Source of the DNA: Schistosoma haematobium
Taxonomy: Eukaryota; Platyhelminthes; Trematoda; Strigeidida; Schistosomatidae
Assembly: GCF_000699445.3 (NCBI RefSeq)
Contig: NC_067200.1
Location: forward strand, 12,113,256 to 12,177,255
Length of the DNA stretch: 64,000 nucleotides
Direction: 5' to 3'
Shown: positions 24,677 to 37,040 of the stretch, piece by piece
Position numbering within the stretch: the first letter of the stretch is position 1
Layout of the letters: every line of letters begins with the position of its first letter
Notes under the pieces: generated by a model
Databases searched by the model: none
Told to the model about the DNA's origin: nothing
Seen by the model: only the letters and a program-made list of their open reading frames with translations
Position numbers and translations under genes: made by a program

Positions 24677-26435
24677 ATGTCCAATAATTCCAGTAAAAGA
24701 GGAATTTCACCAACATCTAAGCCAAATAAAAGGTCCAAATCTGTAACTCCTACAACTGACGACTCAGTGCTTGACAATGTCGAACCTTTAACTACTGAAA
24801 AATATGTTTATTGTACACAAATGTCTCTATCGTCGCCAGATTCTCAATGTCGCAGCCCCTCTATCTCTACGTGCAGTATGCCAACGGTAAGACTGCTTGA
24901 CATACAAGACATTATACCTACGTGCATCGAAAAGTCAGCACAGTCTACTAGACAGTATGTTCTACCAAGGCCTAAATCTAAAATTTCAAAAACTAAAGAG
25001 TCCTCATACACACCAAAATACTGATAGATATAGTAATGACATCCGACAACTACAAAACTCTCTGTCCGAAATTAACGGCAAACTTGAGCAATTAGCACCC
25101 CTCACTCATATATGGGGCCTTGATACAGACAGAAATCTTGAGCAACTCACTAAAGCTGAGTGTATTTTGGAGTTTGTGGCTGAAGAACTGACGAAGAGAG
25201 TGATGTCCTACTTCAATGCAGTTGTGTATAACCTCCCCGACCGCATACACCCATCTAAGTTAAGGGATATTTGCCTTAGAGCATGCGGTATGCCGAACGT
25301 TAACTTCAAAGTCATCCGCCTTAGAAAAAAGTCAGACAGATCAACTTGCCCCCTCTTGTTTATGTTTGGCTGTTGTAACGATGCTAAGCAGTTTACTGAT
25401 TTGAGCAAAAACACTAGCTCACTAATTCCATACAAAAATATAAAAGTCACTCCAGACCTTACGCCCTGTCAACGTCGTGTAAGAAGACGCGAAGCGATAG
25501 AATTGAATGGCAGTGTTACAGTTAATAATCAGCCAGAGACAGTTTGCAACACAGCAAATAGTTTAAAACACACGAACAATAAGCATGACACCACTCCATA
25601 TACGGCTGATCACTTTGTTGATCTAGATGAGTTTACAGATCAGAAACCTTTGGATAAGATACGGACCCCAACTGACACCAAAAACCATAACGACATGACT
25701 AATCCCAGCTGTTCGTTCAGCAATGTACTAAAATGTGAGTCGTGTAACAACACACGTGCAAGTAAACCTATACACTTGAAAATTTGTCCTCCTAAAGATA
25801 TTCCACAAGTAGACTAGAATGAACGTAAGTTCATCTCACAGAGACAACGAAAGACTCCAGCTCTGAAAATAAAGGGTGGGAAGACAAAACTCATGATACC
25901 GAATAGGGAAACACGTAAGATTGAACCCAACTGCTCTATAGGTATCCCAAGAATAGTGAACAGGTTCTCCCCGCTGCTATCGTGTAACTTGCCTTCAACA
26001 CCTCCAAGTTGCAAAAAGGGTGGTGGGCTTCAACGTAGCAAGCCTTCTTACACGCAGACTAACGAAAACTACCAGAGAACTGCCCACCCAAATCACCCCC
26101 TGGAGCCTAAAACCATAAATAAGAATGGTAATAATAGGTTTCTCACTCCACACTCTACCTACATTCCCCAGGATCGCAACTGTAATTACTCTCAGAAAGA
26201 AAACTTCTCATACCCTTTAGTACCGAGCCATCACATAACAACGGCTCCCATGTATAACAACAGTCGCAACTCCTCCCAGTTACGCGTAGCAGACCCCTCT
26301 CAACCGGCGGCCTGCTTGAATATCTGGGCTACCTGTTCCTCCGATCTAAATATTTCATCAAGTTATCTGTCTTGTTTTTGTTTTAGCACATCACTATGTC
26401 TATTGTGCGCACAACCTATTCAGGCGCGTTTATGA
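24677..26435 (+). pseudogene. LINE ORF1, broken
   Basis: From an ATG at 24677 the first frame codes a basic, serine/threonine-rich N-terminus and ends at 25024. A second frame takes over between about 24900 and 25020 and runs to a TAG at 25815-25817; the same frame is open again from 25818 to 26435. The central part (about 25200-25500) has an RRM-like pattern seen in LINE ORF1 proteins: a hydrophobic strand (VVYNLPD), a helix (LRDICLRACGM), a second strand (VIRLRKK) and a third (PLLFMF). A CxxC pair (CESCNN) occurs near 25735. ORF1 proteins bind element RNA and act as nucleic-acid chaperones. One frameshift and one in-frame stop make it a pseudogene. Confidence 0.65.
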
Positions 26436-26618
26436 AAAGTTTACAACCTTTCGCTATACGGGATACAAAAAGGTACAATCAGCGACATCATGGTTGCTGG
26501 TAATATGCATTGAAACAAATGAACAGTAATCAAATGTGGATTACCGAACTTCTAACATCTAACTGGTCATCATTCAAAATTTATCGTCACAATAGATCAA
26601 GGTATAAAAAAAGGAAAC

Positions 26619-29600
26619 TTGTTGAAATACTTTATGCTGAGAATTCTATGTTGTACCAAAAATATAATGTTGAATAAAGCTTCTAATAATAATAATAATA
26701 GCCATAACAGGGGCTACGAGTCTAACCATCAAGACTATTTTGTAAATAACCATACACTTCACAGTAGGCCTGTACAATATTTTTTTTGGAATAAGACCTC
26801 TAGTGACACCTCTGTTGAAGCATATAGCCCAGGTTATTTCAAACCACATGCAAACCATAAATTTGTTTCCTCCGTACAGTTTCCATCACAGAGTACTCTC
26901 ACCCTTTCCTCCTGGGTAAACTCCCCAATCAACTTCACTAGCTCATTTGATACACCTCCCACTAAGTCTAGCTATCAAAATACCGAGCTAATGAAGAACA
27001 TTCAATCCCTCATTTCAAACTCATCTCACACCCGCGAGGGTTACGACGACTTTATCCGAGATACCCTCACCCATTTTAACTTAGTAGGTCACTTGCTTAA
27101 TATATGTCTTATCAACGCTCGATCGATCTGCAACAAAAAGACGGATTTAGCCCTGTTTGTATCCATATATCAACCATCAGTTATTATGATATCTGAAGCA
27201 TGGACTAACAGTAATATTTCTGACCAAAGTATATCTCTTGATAACTATTTCCTATATAGAAGCGACAGATTGAATGGACGTGGCGGAGGAGGCCTTATTT
27301 ACGCTCACTCTAGCCTAAACTCACTACTATGTGATATGCCTGAACTAAACAAACTGAAGGATTCGGTGTGGATTATATTAAAGCCGTCGAATCCCGTTAC
27401 CTTACTGCTCGGTTGTGTTTATTGTCAACCTAACGCATCAATAGATGAAATAGCAGTATTATCGGAGGTATTCACACTAGCATCATCCCTCTCATTCACA
27501 GGCAAGCTCATTTGTAATGAATTCAATATGCCCGAAATTTCTTGGCTGCCAGTCAAAGCGCCGAGACGTTATGAATCATTTATTGAATGTCTAGAGCTCG
27601 GACAATGGACTCAGTATGTCGATAGCCCTACCAGACATCAAAACATCTTGGACTTAGTCTTTACCAGTGGCCTCATCCCCAATACTTTGTATATTGGAAA
27701 AAAGTTCCCAGGTAGTGATCATAACATTGTCATATGCAGCCTTAATGTAAAAACCACAACCGATAGAAGTAAAACCGTAACACTTCGTAGAAACTATCGC
27801 AAGGTTGATTGGAATAACTTCCACTATTACCTAAGAAGCACTGACTGGAGAACTTTCTTTACCTCAAACAATACTGACACATTAACTAATATATTTTATC
27901 ACAACATCAAAAGTATCATCAACAACATCGCACCTTTAGAATACTGTAAACCTACGTTCTCCAAAGATCTCTATATACCGGTCAGTACAAGAAGGCATCT
28001 TCAAAGACATTGTACTCGATTCCACAACTTAAATGACTTTTCCTCTTTAGTAACGATGGCAGAAATACTTGTCCGAACAGAGGAAATAAGTATACAAAAA
28101 GCAGTAACACAGGAAAAACGTGCAGTTGAACTTAATAATAACTCCTCTGCACTCACCATACTACTCCAAAATAAACTTAAACGCTCTAAATCGAGAGGGA
28201 GTATATTCATTAAAGGCAAACAAGTATACGAAGATCCCAAACTTGTCACAGAATTATTTAGTGAACGTTTTTGTTTCTCACTAACTAACGAAAAACCATT
28301 TAATGATTCAGAACCAATCCCAGTAACTCCCTGTGAAATTACTAATGTAGAATTCAGTGTACAAAATATCTCCAAGGCAATCAGTACATTGAAACACTCC
28401 TACACTGATGGACCAGATGGTATTCCATCTAGCATGCTAAAACGTGGAGGTGATGATGTGTTTTGCTTCTCAAACTATTCGCGATATCACTCTCTTCAGC
28501 GTGTTACCCTACTGCCTGGAAAACTACACATATCATTCCCAAAATTAAAACAGGACCTGAAGCAAACGTTGAAAATTACCGGCCTATAAACATAACTTCA
28601 GTGGTATCCACAGTGATGGAAAAAGTAGTTAAGGCGGCTGTAGTCCAACATCTACTAACTAATAATCTCATCTCGACCTCCCAGCATGGATTTCTTAGGC
28701 CCAGATCATGCGATACATGCCTAGTAGACTGCCTGAATGATATAACTCTGAAACGAGACAGCGGACTCCTTGTATCAGTCCTATTCCTAGACTTTAAGAA
28801 AGCCTTTGATAAGGTCCCACACAAAAGGTTACTCGTCAAACTAAAGTCCTTCGGAATACACAACCCACCGTACTCATGGTTTGCTTCGTTCTTAACAGAA
28901 CGTAAACAGATGGTAAAGTACAATGATTGTCTCTCGTCCCCTAGACCAATCACCAGTGGAGTCATCCAGGGAAGCGTATTAGGTCCACTTTTGTTTCTTA
29001 TGTATATAAACGATATATGTAACACCATAGAATTTGGGAAACCATACTTATATGCTGATGATCTCAAAATAGTATACAGCTATAAGCCTGAGACACTAAG
29101 CGAAAGTGTATCCCAGATCCAAAAGGACCTCAATAACTTGACTATATGGAGTGAAAAATGGCAATTACCATTTAACCTCAACAAGTGCGGGATCATGCAC
29201 TTTGGGAAGCATCCCTATAAACCGCAACTTCACTTAAATGAAAGTAGAGTCCAAAAACTCGAATCAGTACACGATTTAGGAATTAATTACACAGGAAGCC
29301 TGAACTTTGAAGAACATGCCTCCCCTATTATTTCTAAATCTAGATGGCTAATTGGTTTTATAATGAAAAACTTTTTCACAACAGAGGGTAAACTTACTCT
29401 CTACAAAATATGTGTACGACCCTCCCTTGAATACTGCTCTTTTGTCTTCTCAAATATGAATATCGCAGACAAGATAAGAGTAGATGTTCAAAGACGTTTC
29501 AGACGTCAACTACTAGGATGTAACTCGAATCTCGATTACACAGACAGATGTAAGCATCTATCTTTAGAACCTTAATGGCACCGTAGGCTAAAAAACAATT

Positions 29601-29920
29601 TAATATTTCTCTACAAAGCGATATATGGGCTCTCCTTTCTAACCTCCTGCCCGACTATCACCCACAACCCAGCCTATAGACTTAGAAACAACGCATATAC
29701 ACTACTTACCGTAAAACACCAAAAACAAATGCGTTGTAAGTTTTTTACAGTACGGTATAGTTTATTGTGAAACAGACTGCCAATGCCTATCCGCAACTGT
29801 GATACGTTTACCAGATTCAAAAAGCTAATAACCCTATTTCTAGACTCCAAAGAGCTTCAACATTTCCTTGAACTCCCGCCCACCAATAAGGCACTTTATT
29901 ACGAACCGCCTAGTATCTAG
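26619..29920 (+). pseudogene. LINE ORF2, endonuclease-reverse transcriptase, broken
   Basis: The endonuclease lies at about 27090-27760, with NARS, SEAW, a GGGGLIYA loop and a C-terminal SDHN. The usual GDFN motif reads NEFN (near 27520), a likely loss at a catalytic aspartate. The reverse transcriptase follows with DGPDGIPSSML near 28410; a frameshift near 28455-28470 moves the rest into another frame, holding FLDFKKAFDKVPH (about 28785), GVIQGSVLGP (about 28960) and YADD (29051-29062). The C-terminal domain is cut by TAA at 29573 and TGA at 29768 and ends at TAG 29918-29920. In an intact element this enzyme nicks DNA and reverse-transcribes the element RNA at the target; this copy cannot. 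Confidence 0.85.
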
Positions 29921-31397
29921 AAAGAACAAGATTATAACAAATTCGATTGTTACTAATACGAATATAACCAGATCACAGAATATATGGCTTATCCTTCCCT
30001 ATTATTCATTGTTTATTAATCATGGTCTTATGCTCCCAACCCAAATCTCTCTACAGGTTAAATGTACATTATTCTTCCTAAAAGTCATGCCTTTTTTTCT
30101 ACTGCAAGTAGACAGATAGCTCAATCTTATAGATGCTGATCTACTAAGGCCGATCATACAAAGCTCAAAATTTGGCCACAAAGTCATGTGAGTTTCTCAA
30201 TGTTTTATTTGTCTTACCCTGAATCTTTTTTTTCTTTTTTCTTTCTACAATTTTATACCCTCTCATATCTTTTGATTTGCTATTAGTCCTTACTTCTTTA
30301 AACCATTAGTTATTTTCATAGCAGTGTGATATACTATATGGACATCTAACCCAAAAAAGACTTTTCAACTATCTGATTTGCTTGTAACATGGACCTAGTA
30401 GAGACAGTGTATTCCAACTATGGGCTTTGATTAAAGCAGTATTCATACTTACCACAAATGTGAGAGAGCCTAACATCACAAAAGGAGGGAGGGTGGCGTT
30501 ACTGACCAGCAAACATGATGGTGGGGAGATAAATTCAATCCAACTAAGTCTGTAGGGCAGAACATTTTGTTTAATTACGGCTCCTTATGGTTTAGTGGGA
30601 TGTCATGGACTTATGGCATTGATGCTGATTTATCACGCGAAATACCTCTTTATATCGTGTTACGAACGTTGAATTGGTTTCACTCCCTACCCAGTAATCC
30701 TATTACAAGCAAACTAGACAATTCGCTAATATACGAAGCCTACTCAAGACCCTATAATACCTGAAAAAACGAAAGGGGCTCTAATAGCCTCGATAATAAA
30801 AGGAAGATAGCCAGTTGTATATCACAATACTGTTTCCAGCACTATATTTTATTTTATAATCACATATAATCTTATACTCTCAGCTCTTTTCCGAATCGCC
30901 TCCATTTGTCAGTTGTATGTCCACTCACACCTTGCTAACGCTTATTTTCTTTAACCTATTAAAATGCTCTTTATTAACAAATACCTTAATAAAAGAAAAT
31001 TAGACTGAGTAATCATACCTTAAACATTCCTTCATGAATATTGGCAACTCTGCCTCTCGTGTTTTCTTTTACTTGCTCCCTCTTTCAGCCCCCTTGATAT
31101 ATGGAACGGGTGACTTTATCCTGCACCATCCTTAAAGCCTTGGGTATCCCAAAGGGACATAAGGTCGCGATTTCTTACCTTCAATGGACCTATCCTTGAC
31201 CATCAGTCGCACATTCGCAACGCAACCTTCATGAAGCGCGCCAACTGTAGTACTGATTAAAACCATCTACATTCATATCTTTTAAATTATCAACCCAGCT
31301 ATGTAATTTTATACAGTGTATATTGTATCATTTGTATCAATTTGATCTTGCCTGTAAACTGGCATGCCCCATGTAACAAACTGTTATTTGAGAGTAA
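29921..31397 (+). other. 3' untranslated part of the LINE
   Basis: No coding frame is recognised in this 1.5-kb stretch. It leads directly into the (ATT)n tail, so I assign it to the LINE. It is long for a CR1-type 3' region, and an unrecognised insertion inside it is possible. Confidence 0.5.

Positions 31398-31432
<35 letters not shown>
31398..31432 (+). repeat. (ATT)n tail of the LINE
   Basis: About eleven ATT repeats follow GAGAGTAA and mark the 3' terminus. Non-LTR elements of this group commonly end in short tandem repeats rather than poly(A). Confidence 0.8.
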
Positions 31433-31433
<1 letters not shown>

Positions 31434-31740
31434 TCATACGGGATTCATATAAGCAGCAGAATCATGTACGAAATGAATCATCGATCGGTATTAACACCAT
31501 ATCCGATACAACTGAAACTAAAATCCAGATTCATTATATATATTTTACGGTGTTGCGTAAAGTTTCTGAACACCTTATATTAAAACAGAGAATCCTTGGT
31601 ATACCATAATTCTACAAATCTTTCTTTTAATAAATTGATGGAGTTTCTTTCATTACAAAAGGTCTGACGTTTCAATATCTCACCAGGATTGTGTCCACTA
31701 TCCTCTCTAGCTCATCAAATTTTGAAGTCACAATGAAATT
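31433..31740. other. Spacer between LINE and gypsy remnant
   Basis: About 300 bases between the LINE tail and the first integrase-like codons. I see no feature. It may be the decayed body of the gypsy element or unrelated flank. Confidence 0.4.
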
Positions 31741-31756
31741 AATAGAACGTTTTTAA

Positions 31757-32107
31757 CTTCCTCGTGAAATTTTCCACCTGAACATTTGCCGCAATTGTTC
31801 ATCGTGCCTACAAGCAGCCAAAAGTCCAAGCAAGTGTGAACCGCAACAATGAGAAAAGCCGAATGGACCCTGGGAGAGGCTGCATGCATACTTCGCCGGT
31901 CCAAAACGGGGAAGAATGTATCTAGTCATATTAGACGCGCTCACAAAATGACCACAAATCTACGCCATGGTGAATTGCACAGCCAGTGAAACAATCAGCA
32001 AATTATCCGACCTGTTTAGCTGCTTTGAAGTTTCGCAGACGTTAGTGACCGATAACGGCTCACAATTCACTGCAGAATCATTCAAGCACTTCTGCAACGT
32101 TAATGGC
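31757..32107 (+). pseudogene. Gypsy integrase, N-terminal half
   Basis: The frame shows the cysteines of an integrase zinc finger (CRNCSSC, near 31790), PWERLHAYFAGP (near 31868), LVILDALTK and LVTDNGSQF (near 32045) with the second catalytic aspartate. The usual first aspartate before FAGP is tyrosine here. TGA codons at 31850-31852 and 31949-31951 break the frame; the second replaces the tryptophan expected after LTK. Integrase inserts the retrotransposon cDNA into host DNA; this copy is dead. Confidence 0.8.
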
Positions 32108-33763
32108 ATTATTATTATTATTATTATTATTATTCACAAACATCTTATGGGTACATAAGTGTTGTGAAGAAACCATTTCGGGTTTCTTCAAAAAAAATGC
32201 AATAATACACATTTTTCAATAATGTCAGCATTCTGCTTGTCATTAAAAAAAAATTTGAGCAATAATAGTAGAATATTAATAATAATAAATCGGGTCTGTG
32301 CAATTTAGAAGAATATTGAATTGGGTTTAAAGAAGGAAATGGAGGAAATAAGGGAATAGAAATAAAGGAGACGTGAAATACGCAAACAGTCTAATAGGCG
32401 TGTTTACGAACACAGAACAAGAATAAACGACTATGTTTGTATCGTCAAATTAGTAACAAAAACAATTAAGAAAAAATAACTTATAATTGCAGTAAGATAT
32501 GACGCTAGAATAAATGTTTGTGCAGTCATAGTTTGCAGTGATGTGATGAAAGTCTCAATCGAGTGAAAAGGATAATAAAATATCAATATGTATGAGACAT
32601 ATATGCATAGTGAAGATAAAACAGGTCTGAGAATTTAATTTAAGTGTAACACAAGTTATTGTTTTAATTACAAACTTCGTAATCTTAAGAATATTTATTT
32701 AGAGGGAAAGAATGGAGTGAAAAGAAGTGAACACCTAGTGAAAAGTTTTGGTCCATGATAAGAATAATAATTGTGCAATGAATATCAACCTCAGAAGGAA
32801 ACCAGCAATTGCAAAAATAAAATAAAAATCCGTTAAAGCACTCGGATGAATACATTTAGATTTATGTAATAGTATACAGAGTGAAACCAGATATTAGTAT
32901 AAATATTTGTGCAATAATAATTAAGATTGATGCTATGAAAGTCAAAATTGATTTTAAAGGACAATCTGGAGTTAAATATGTTTAGAAGGATAAGAAGATA
33001 CAAAAAGAATATCTAATGTGTCAGGGAACTAATAATCATACTAATAACGGAAATAATGATAAACACGAACATAATCAGATTTCATATATTAAGATAAATA
33101 AAAATAAAATAGATGTGGAAAGATTTAAAGGTTTTATTTTGCTTTTCAAGCAATTAAATGGATGACGGACCTTGTTTGTATAAATCATTATTGAATACAT
33201 TGATATTCAATAGGTGACATAATCCACTTTCGGAAAGAAAATCGTCAGGGAGACTTTTGAACTGGGTTGTAGTTTCACTGCAACGGAGGTTCACTGGCAG
33301 TCTATTCTACATGGTTGAGTAGCGAATAAGGAAAAAATTCTGACGTAAGTTTGTGTGGGTTCTTGGAATCGCTAGAATATTCTCCTTATTGCGTAGATTG
33401 TGGGATGATATCATAAGGTATGAAGGGGTGGATACCGAAGAGTAGGAAATACCGTTAATAAGCCGGTAGATAAAGACAAGATTTAATTTGATACGTCTGA
33501 TCCAAAGAGGTTCTAATTTGAGTTGTTGACATCTTTGGTAATAGTCTTTGTTATCGGAATACCCCAGAATAGCTTTGGTGAACTTTCTTTGAACACCCTC
33601 GATTCTAATCAGGTCAGTATGTCTACAATTACTGTAAACTAAAATACCATATTCAAGAATGGGTAAGATACATCTTCTGCATAGTAACAATCTCGATTCG
33701 ATATTATGGAAGTTTATCATTATCAATCCGATCAGCTTTCTAGCTTTGGATACTTGAGATATA
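32108..33763 (-). mobile_element. 5'-truncated CR1-like LINE, antisense inside gypsy integrase
   Basis: The fragment reads on the - strand: it begins in the reverse transcriptase C-terminal domain next to 33763 and ends in (AAT)n, seen as (ATT)n on the + strand at 32108-32134. The 5' truncation is typical of LINE insertion. It belongs to a lineage related to, but distinct from, the LINE at 24-31 kb: protein similarity is clear (EYGILVYSN versus EYCSFVFSN), but the 3' ends differ. About 1 kb of AT-rich 3' sequence (32135-33153) holds no other recognisable feature. Confidence 0.75.
33154..33760 (-). pseudogene. LINE reverse transcriptase C-terminal remnant
   Basis: The frame reads SKARKLIGLIMINFH, then RCILPILEYGILVYSN, then QRKFTKAILG and LKLEPLWIRRIK, the C-terminal domain following the polymerase fingers and palm in CR1-like ORF2 proteins. 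A TAG at 33307-33309 replaces the expected tryptophan before NRLPV; the frame then continues to TAA at 33154-33156. Catalytic motifs are absent because of the 5' truncation. Confidence 0.75.
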
Positions 33764-34527
33764 ATGTGCACATACGATCTCCACCGTATCACCCTCAACC
33801 AAATGGCCAGGCAGAGCGCTTCGTGGATACATTGAAAAGAGCAATTCTGAAAGGGGGAGGAGAAGGGACAACCGGGCAGGTGATCGCAAAATTTTTAACA
33901 TCCTACAGATCCACCCCGAACCCGAATGTTCCAGACAGCAAATCTCCCGCAGAAGCCATATTTGGGAGGCGCATTCGAACCGTCTTCGATGCCATGTTGC
34001 CATCCAAATTAGTGGATTAGCGCAGTCAAGATCCAAGTATCCGAAACTTCAGTGTCGGCGACAAAGTTTACATTAAATCCTACATCGGGAAGAACCGATG
34101 GGAGCCGGGCGAAGTTGTGCAAAAACTGGGAAGAGTACTGTACAGAGTTCGAGGAGCTTTTGGGACATGTATACGTCACACAAATCAAATCCTTAGGGAC
34201 AAAAGAACGGTGCAGACTCGAAGTAACCGGCCGATTTTTTCGTTAGATTTAATCTTAGACGCACCAATGCAACAAACGCCCAGGAACATTGAAAATAAGC
34301 CTTGGACAAGGGAAACGACAAGAATAATAGGACGCCGTCGCAACCCAGTTATCAAACTACAAGTAGATCCCAGAAACAAATCTTATTCGGGAGAGGTGTT
34401 GGTTCGGCTTCCGGAGAACTTCAACGGAGCCTCCAGAGGCCCAAAAAGGAGCCGAAGGGCCCCGGCCAATCAGGGTATGATGGAACGTTCGAGAATTCCA
34501 GCGTGGCGTGCTACCATTGGTCGGTAG
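33764..34527 (+). pseudogene. Gypsy integrase, C-terminal half
   Basis: It resumes with HIRSPPYHPQPNGQAERF, which contains the catalytic glutamate of the DDE core, then a helix-rich stretch (FLTSYRSTPN) and AEAIFGRRIRT. A TAG at 34018-34020 interrupts the frame; the same frame continues with VGDKVYIKSY and WEPGEVVQKLGRVLYRV, the SH3-like C-terminal domain, and ends at 34527 in a basic tail. Confidence 0.8.
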
Positions 34528-34870
34528 CATAATATGACGTTAACGGATTGGCTGAAATAAGATGTTGATTTAAAAGACGCCAACATCTATAAATACCCTT
34601 GATTTCCTGTACTATAAGGAACCTTGGGATAAAGTGTTTTCTCTCATACTTGTGTCTTCTCTCTCGGGAGTTCAAGTCGCTGTGTAGTTCTAGTCTGCGG
34701 GTTACGGGAAGAGCTTAGGATTCGTATATAGCGTTCAACCTACACGACTTATCAACATTAAAATAAAGATGTCTAGAAGTAGCAAATGGATGTTTGTACC
34801 CTATACCACTCACCCAAGCAGTAACTGTGCGTCGAGGTGAGAGTCACTGCCGGTCACTAATATTATACTA
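34480..34870 (+). repeat. Probable 3' LTR of the gypsy element
   Basis: Promoter-like and polyadenylation-like sequences lie directly after or overlapping the integrase end: TATAAATAC at 34588-34596 and an AAATAAAG at 34761. The limits are uncertain, because no second LTR is present for comparison and no clear TG/CA ends can be fixed. Confidence 0.4.
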
Positions 34871-36769
34871 CTGCTAAATGTTTGTTGTTATGACAGTAGA
34901 TGTACCCGCTGAAGAATCCATTGTTTAAGTTTATTCAGCTTATTTCATTTATTACCATTATCCATTCAGTAACACTCAAATGTATCGTTTTGCATGGTTT
35001 TTTACGTTACCATACAAAATTTGTCTTTCGTAAATGAATTTCTTGATAAACTCGACTGAGTTAAGGCATTCTGTTCTATCAAATTCATGTCTGTTTATAA
35101 TAATGGCAACTTTGCATATTTCACATGATAAAGCATCTTATCACAACAACCTCCTATCCATTAAATTCAAAGTAGTCCACATTAGGCATACGTTGGTCCA
35201 CGTCAGACCGATCTTCATAAGTGTCTGTTACTGTTATGAAGAAGAAAAGAAAGTATGAATTTGGTGGACTTAAATTCGGATGAATTAGTCCAGATTTTTC
35301 AGTTTATATACATTTTGCAATTAGTTATTGCATTTAGTTTTATAACCCCTAGTGTACAACAATTTCCGAGTTCATAAGCTGTTTCTTGACTTGTTAATAT
35401 ATCATACTGTCAGTTTGAGTGACAATTATTGCTCCGTTATATATCGTTTGGCCACAGAAAACTGGTAGTCCTGGCTAAAAGTTAACAAAATTTAGATTAG
35501 ATAGTTGGGCAATTTTTCCACACTGATCATTTTGTTTATTTTTTACTTGTTCACTTGAATTTCTGAGGTTTGAGCAAATGAGACTGTCATTGTAAAAAAT
35601 ATACCATTGCTGATCTAACAGATTTCCATTTCATATCACCCAAAATGTATGATACATATAGAAAGGCTGAGTTAATAGTTGTTTTTAGATCTCCCATAGA
35701 CTAGCTGCGATAACCCGACTTCTTCAGGAATACGATCCTTATTCAGTCTTCCCAGAAGCGTTTATTATTCGAAAGAGCTGTAGCCAAAATAAATTGTTCC
35801 TACAAAGAATACGAACGTTGATCTATGAGAGTGAAATGATAATAGTTAACTTAGGATAAATTAGGCACAACGTAGGTTTACAAATGAGATACTAACCCAT
35901 CGGGGTTATTACGAGGCTTATGTCAATAAATTAGTAAAATCTTATAACTGAATGTTCACAGAGATGTAAGTACTAGGCATTAAACAGAAATCTATTATAC
36001 GATAATGAAATAGGTCCACAGTTGTTCTAAAGTATCCGAAACAATGTGTTTATTATCAGTTGCAACCTTAATGAACGAATACACTACGAACATGGTGCAA
36101 GTATGAGTAGAAGCTTAACAGCTGTGCCATACAAACATGGAGCCGTAAAGAAAGAGAAAAAACGAAGGGGTTATGGCAAACGATTAAGAGTCGTCGAATA
36201 AGCCTATTGCTTCACAGTCGGACAGACTAGAACATTGTAGTGTTTGTACTAATTGATGATTCATTTGTACTTGATTGCCCACAGATTACGAATTACAAAT
36301 ATAATACGTTCATTTGTGCTCATCTAGTTCTCCCTGCCTTAGATTGCACTATTTCGGGAATTCCTAGTTGGTACATTAATTCGAATACGTCTAAATAATA
36401 AAGGTATTTTAGGTCAGCAGAAATAACCAAAACTAGTTATTATCACAAGCATAAGGTTGAAACTATTAGTCTAAAGAGTAGAGAGCATAAAGAACAGCTT
36501 CAAAATCATCGAACGGTTCCCTCAACTCCAATCCTAAATAGCCTGAGACAAACAGAATGTTTTGTCCTGATAAAATAAGTGATCTGAAATAATCCCATTC
36601 ATTTTCGGTGTTCGTCAGTTATTTCCAACATTACGAATATGTTTTTGGCCAACTCTTAACCACCTGTTCAACTTGTTACAAAGTCAATGTCTTTCCTCTC
36701 ATTATGTTTGCGCCTTTTACAGGGATAGTTTAGAAAACAAAAATCTGACTTCAATTAAATTATATGAAT
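34871..36769. other. AT-rich intergenic stretch
   Basis: No gene or repeat boundary is recognised. Short open frames such as 35034-35258 match nothing I know. Confidence 0.5.
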
Positions 36770-37040
36770 GATTGCTGTCGAAATATACATCATGACTATT
36801 CTCGTATATTTTTGTCGACTACTTTTAATTCCCCTATTCACTAACGCGGATTAAGCCAAATACGAAAATGGACGTTCGAATACATAAATTTTGCACACTC
36901 ACTGATGAGGCGAAGGAAGCGAAGTGAGTGAAGCGAAATGACGCGCTGCAGAGAAGGCGTGTGGGCCAACTCGATTTAGTCAAGCGTTAATCAATATTTA
37001 CTGCCACAGAAAAGTGGGCCACAGATCTGAATTGGTCGTC
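36770..37040 (+). repeat. Dispersed repeat family A, copy 1
   Basis: Shares an ordered series of blocks with 59035-59300: TCGAAATATACATC, AAATACGA-AATGGA, a purine-rich GAAGCGAAG segment, GAGCCAAC-CGATT-TCAAGCG and GCCACAGA. The family is diverged and I cannot name it. Confidence 0.6.

Larger units (their letters stand above)
24138..31432 (+). mobile_element. Decayed CR1-like non-LTR retrotransposon (LINE)
   Basis: The element abuts the truncated array unit. It contains, in order, a 5' leader of about 540 bp (24138-24676), ORF1 remnants, an ORF2 with apurinic-type endonuclease and reverse transcriptase, about 1.5 kb of 3' sequence and an (ATT)n tail ending at 31432. The order, the YADD reverse transcriptase and the trinucleotide tail fit the CR1/Jockey group known in schistosomes. 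Frameshifts and stops in both frames make it inactive. The exact 5' boundary is inferred from where array identity ends. No target duplication is visible, because the left flank is array and the right flank is not. Confidence 0.75.
31741..34870 (+). mobile_element. 5'-truncated Ty3/gypsy LTR retrotransposon, split by a LINE
   Basis: Only the integrase end of pol and a probable 3' LTR remain; gag, protease, reverse transcriptase and the 5' LTR are absent. The integrase is divided into 31760-32107 and 33764-34527 by an antisense LINE fragment. The second part resumes in the middle of the DDE core, showing that the LINE landed in a pre-existing gypsy copy. Confidence 0.8.

Noticed and set aside
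33706..34020. Intact integrase gene
   Set aside because: Only the C-terminal part of the core is present, with stops and a large insertion upstream; it is a remnant.
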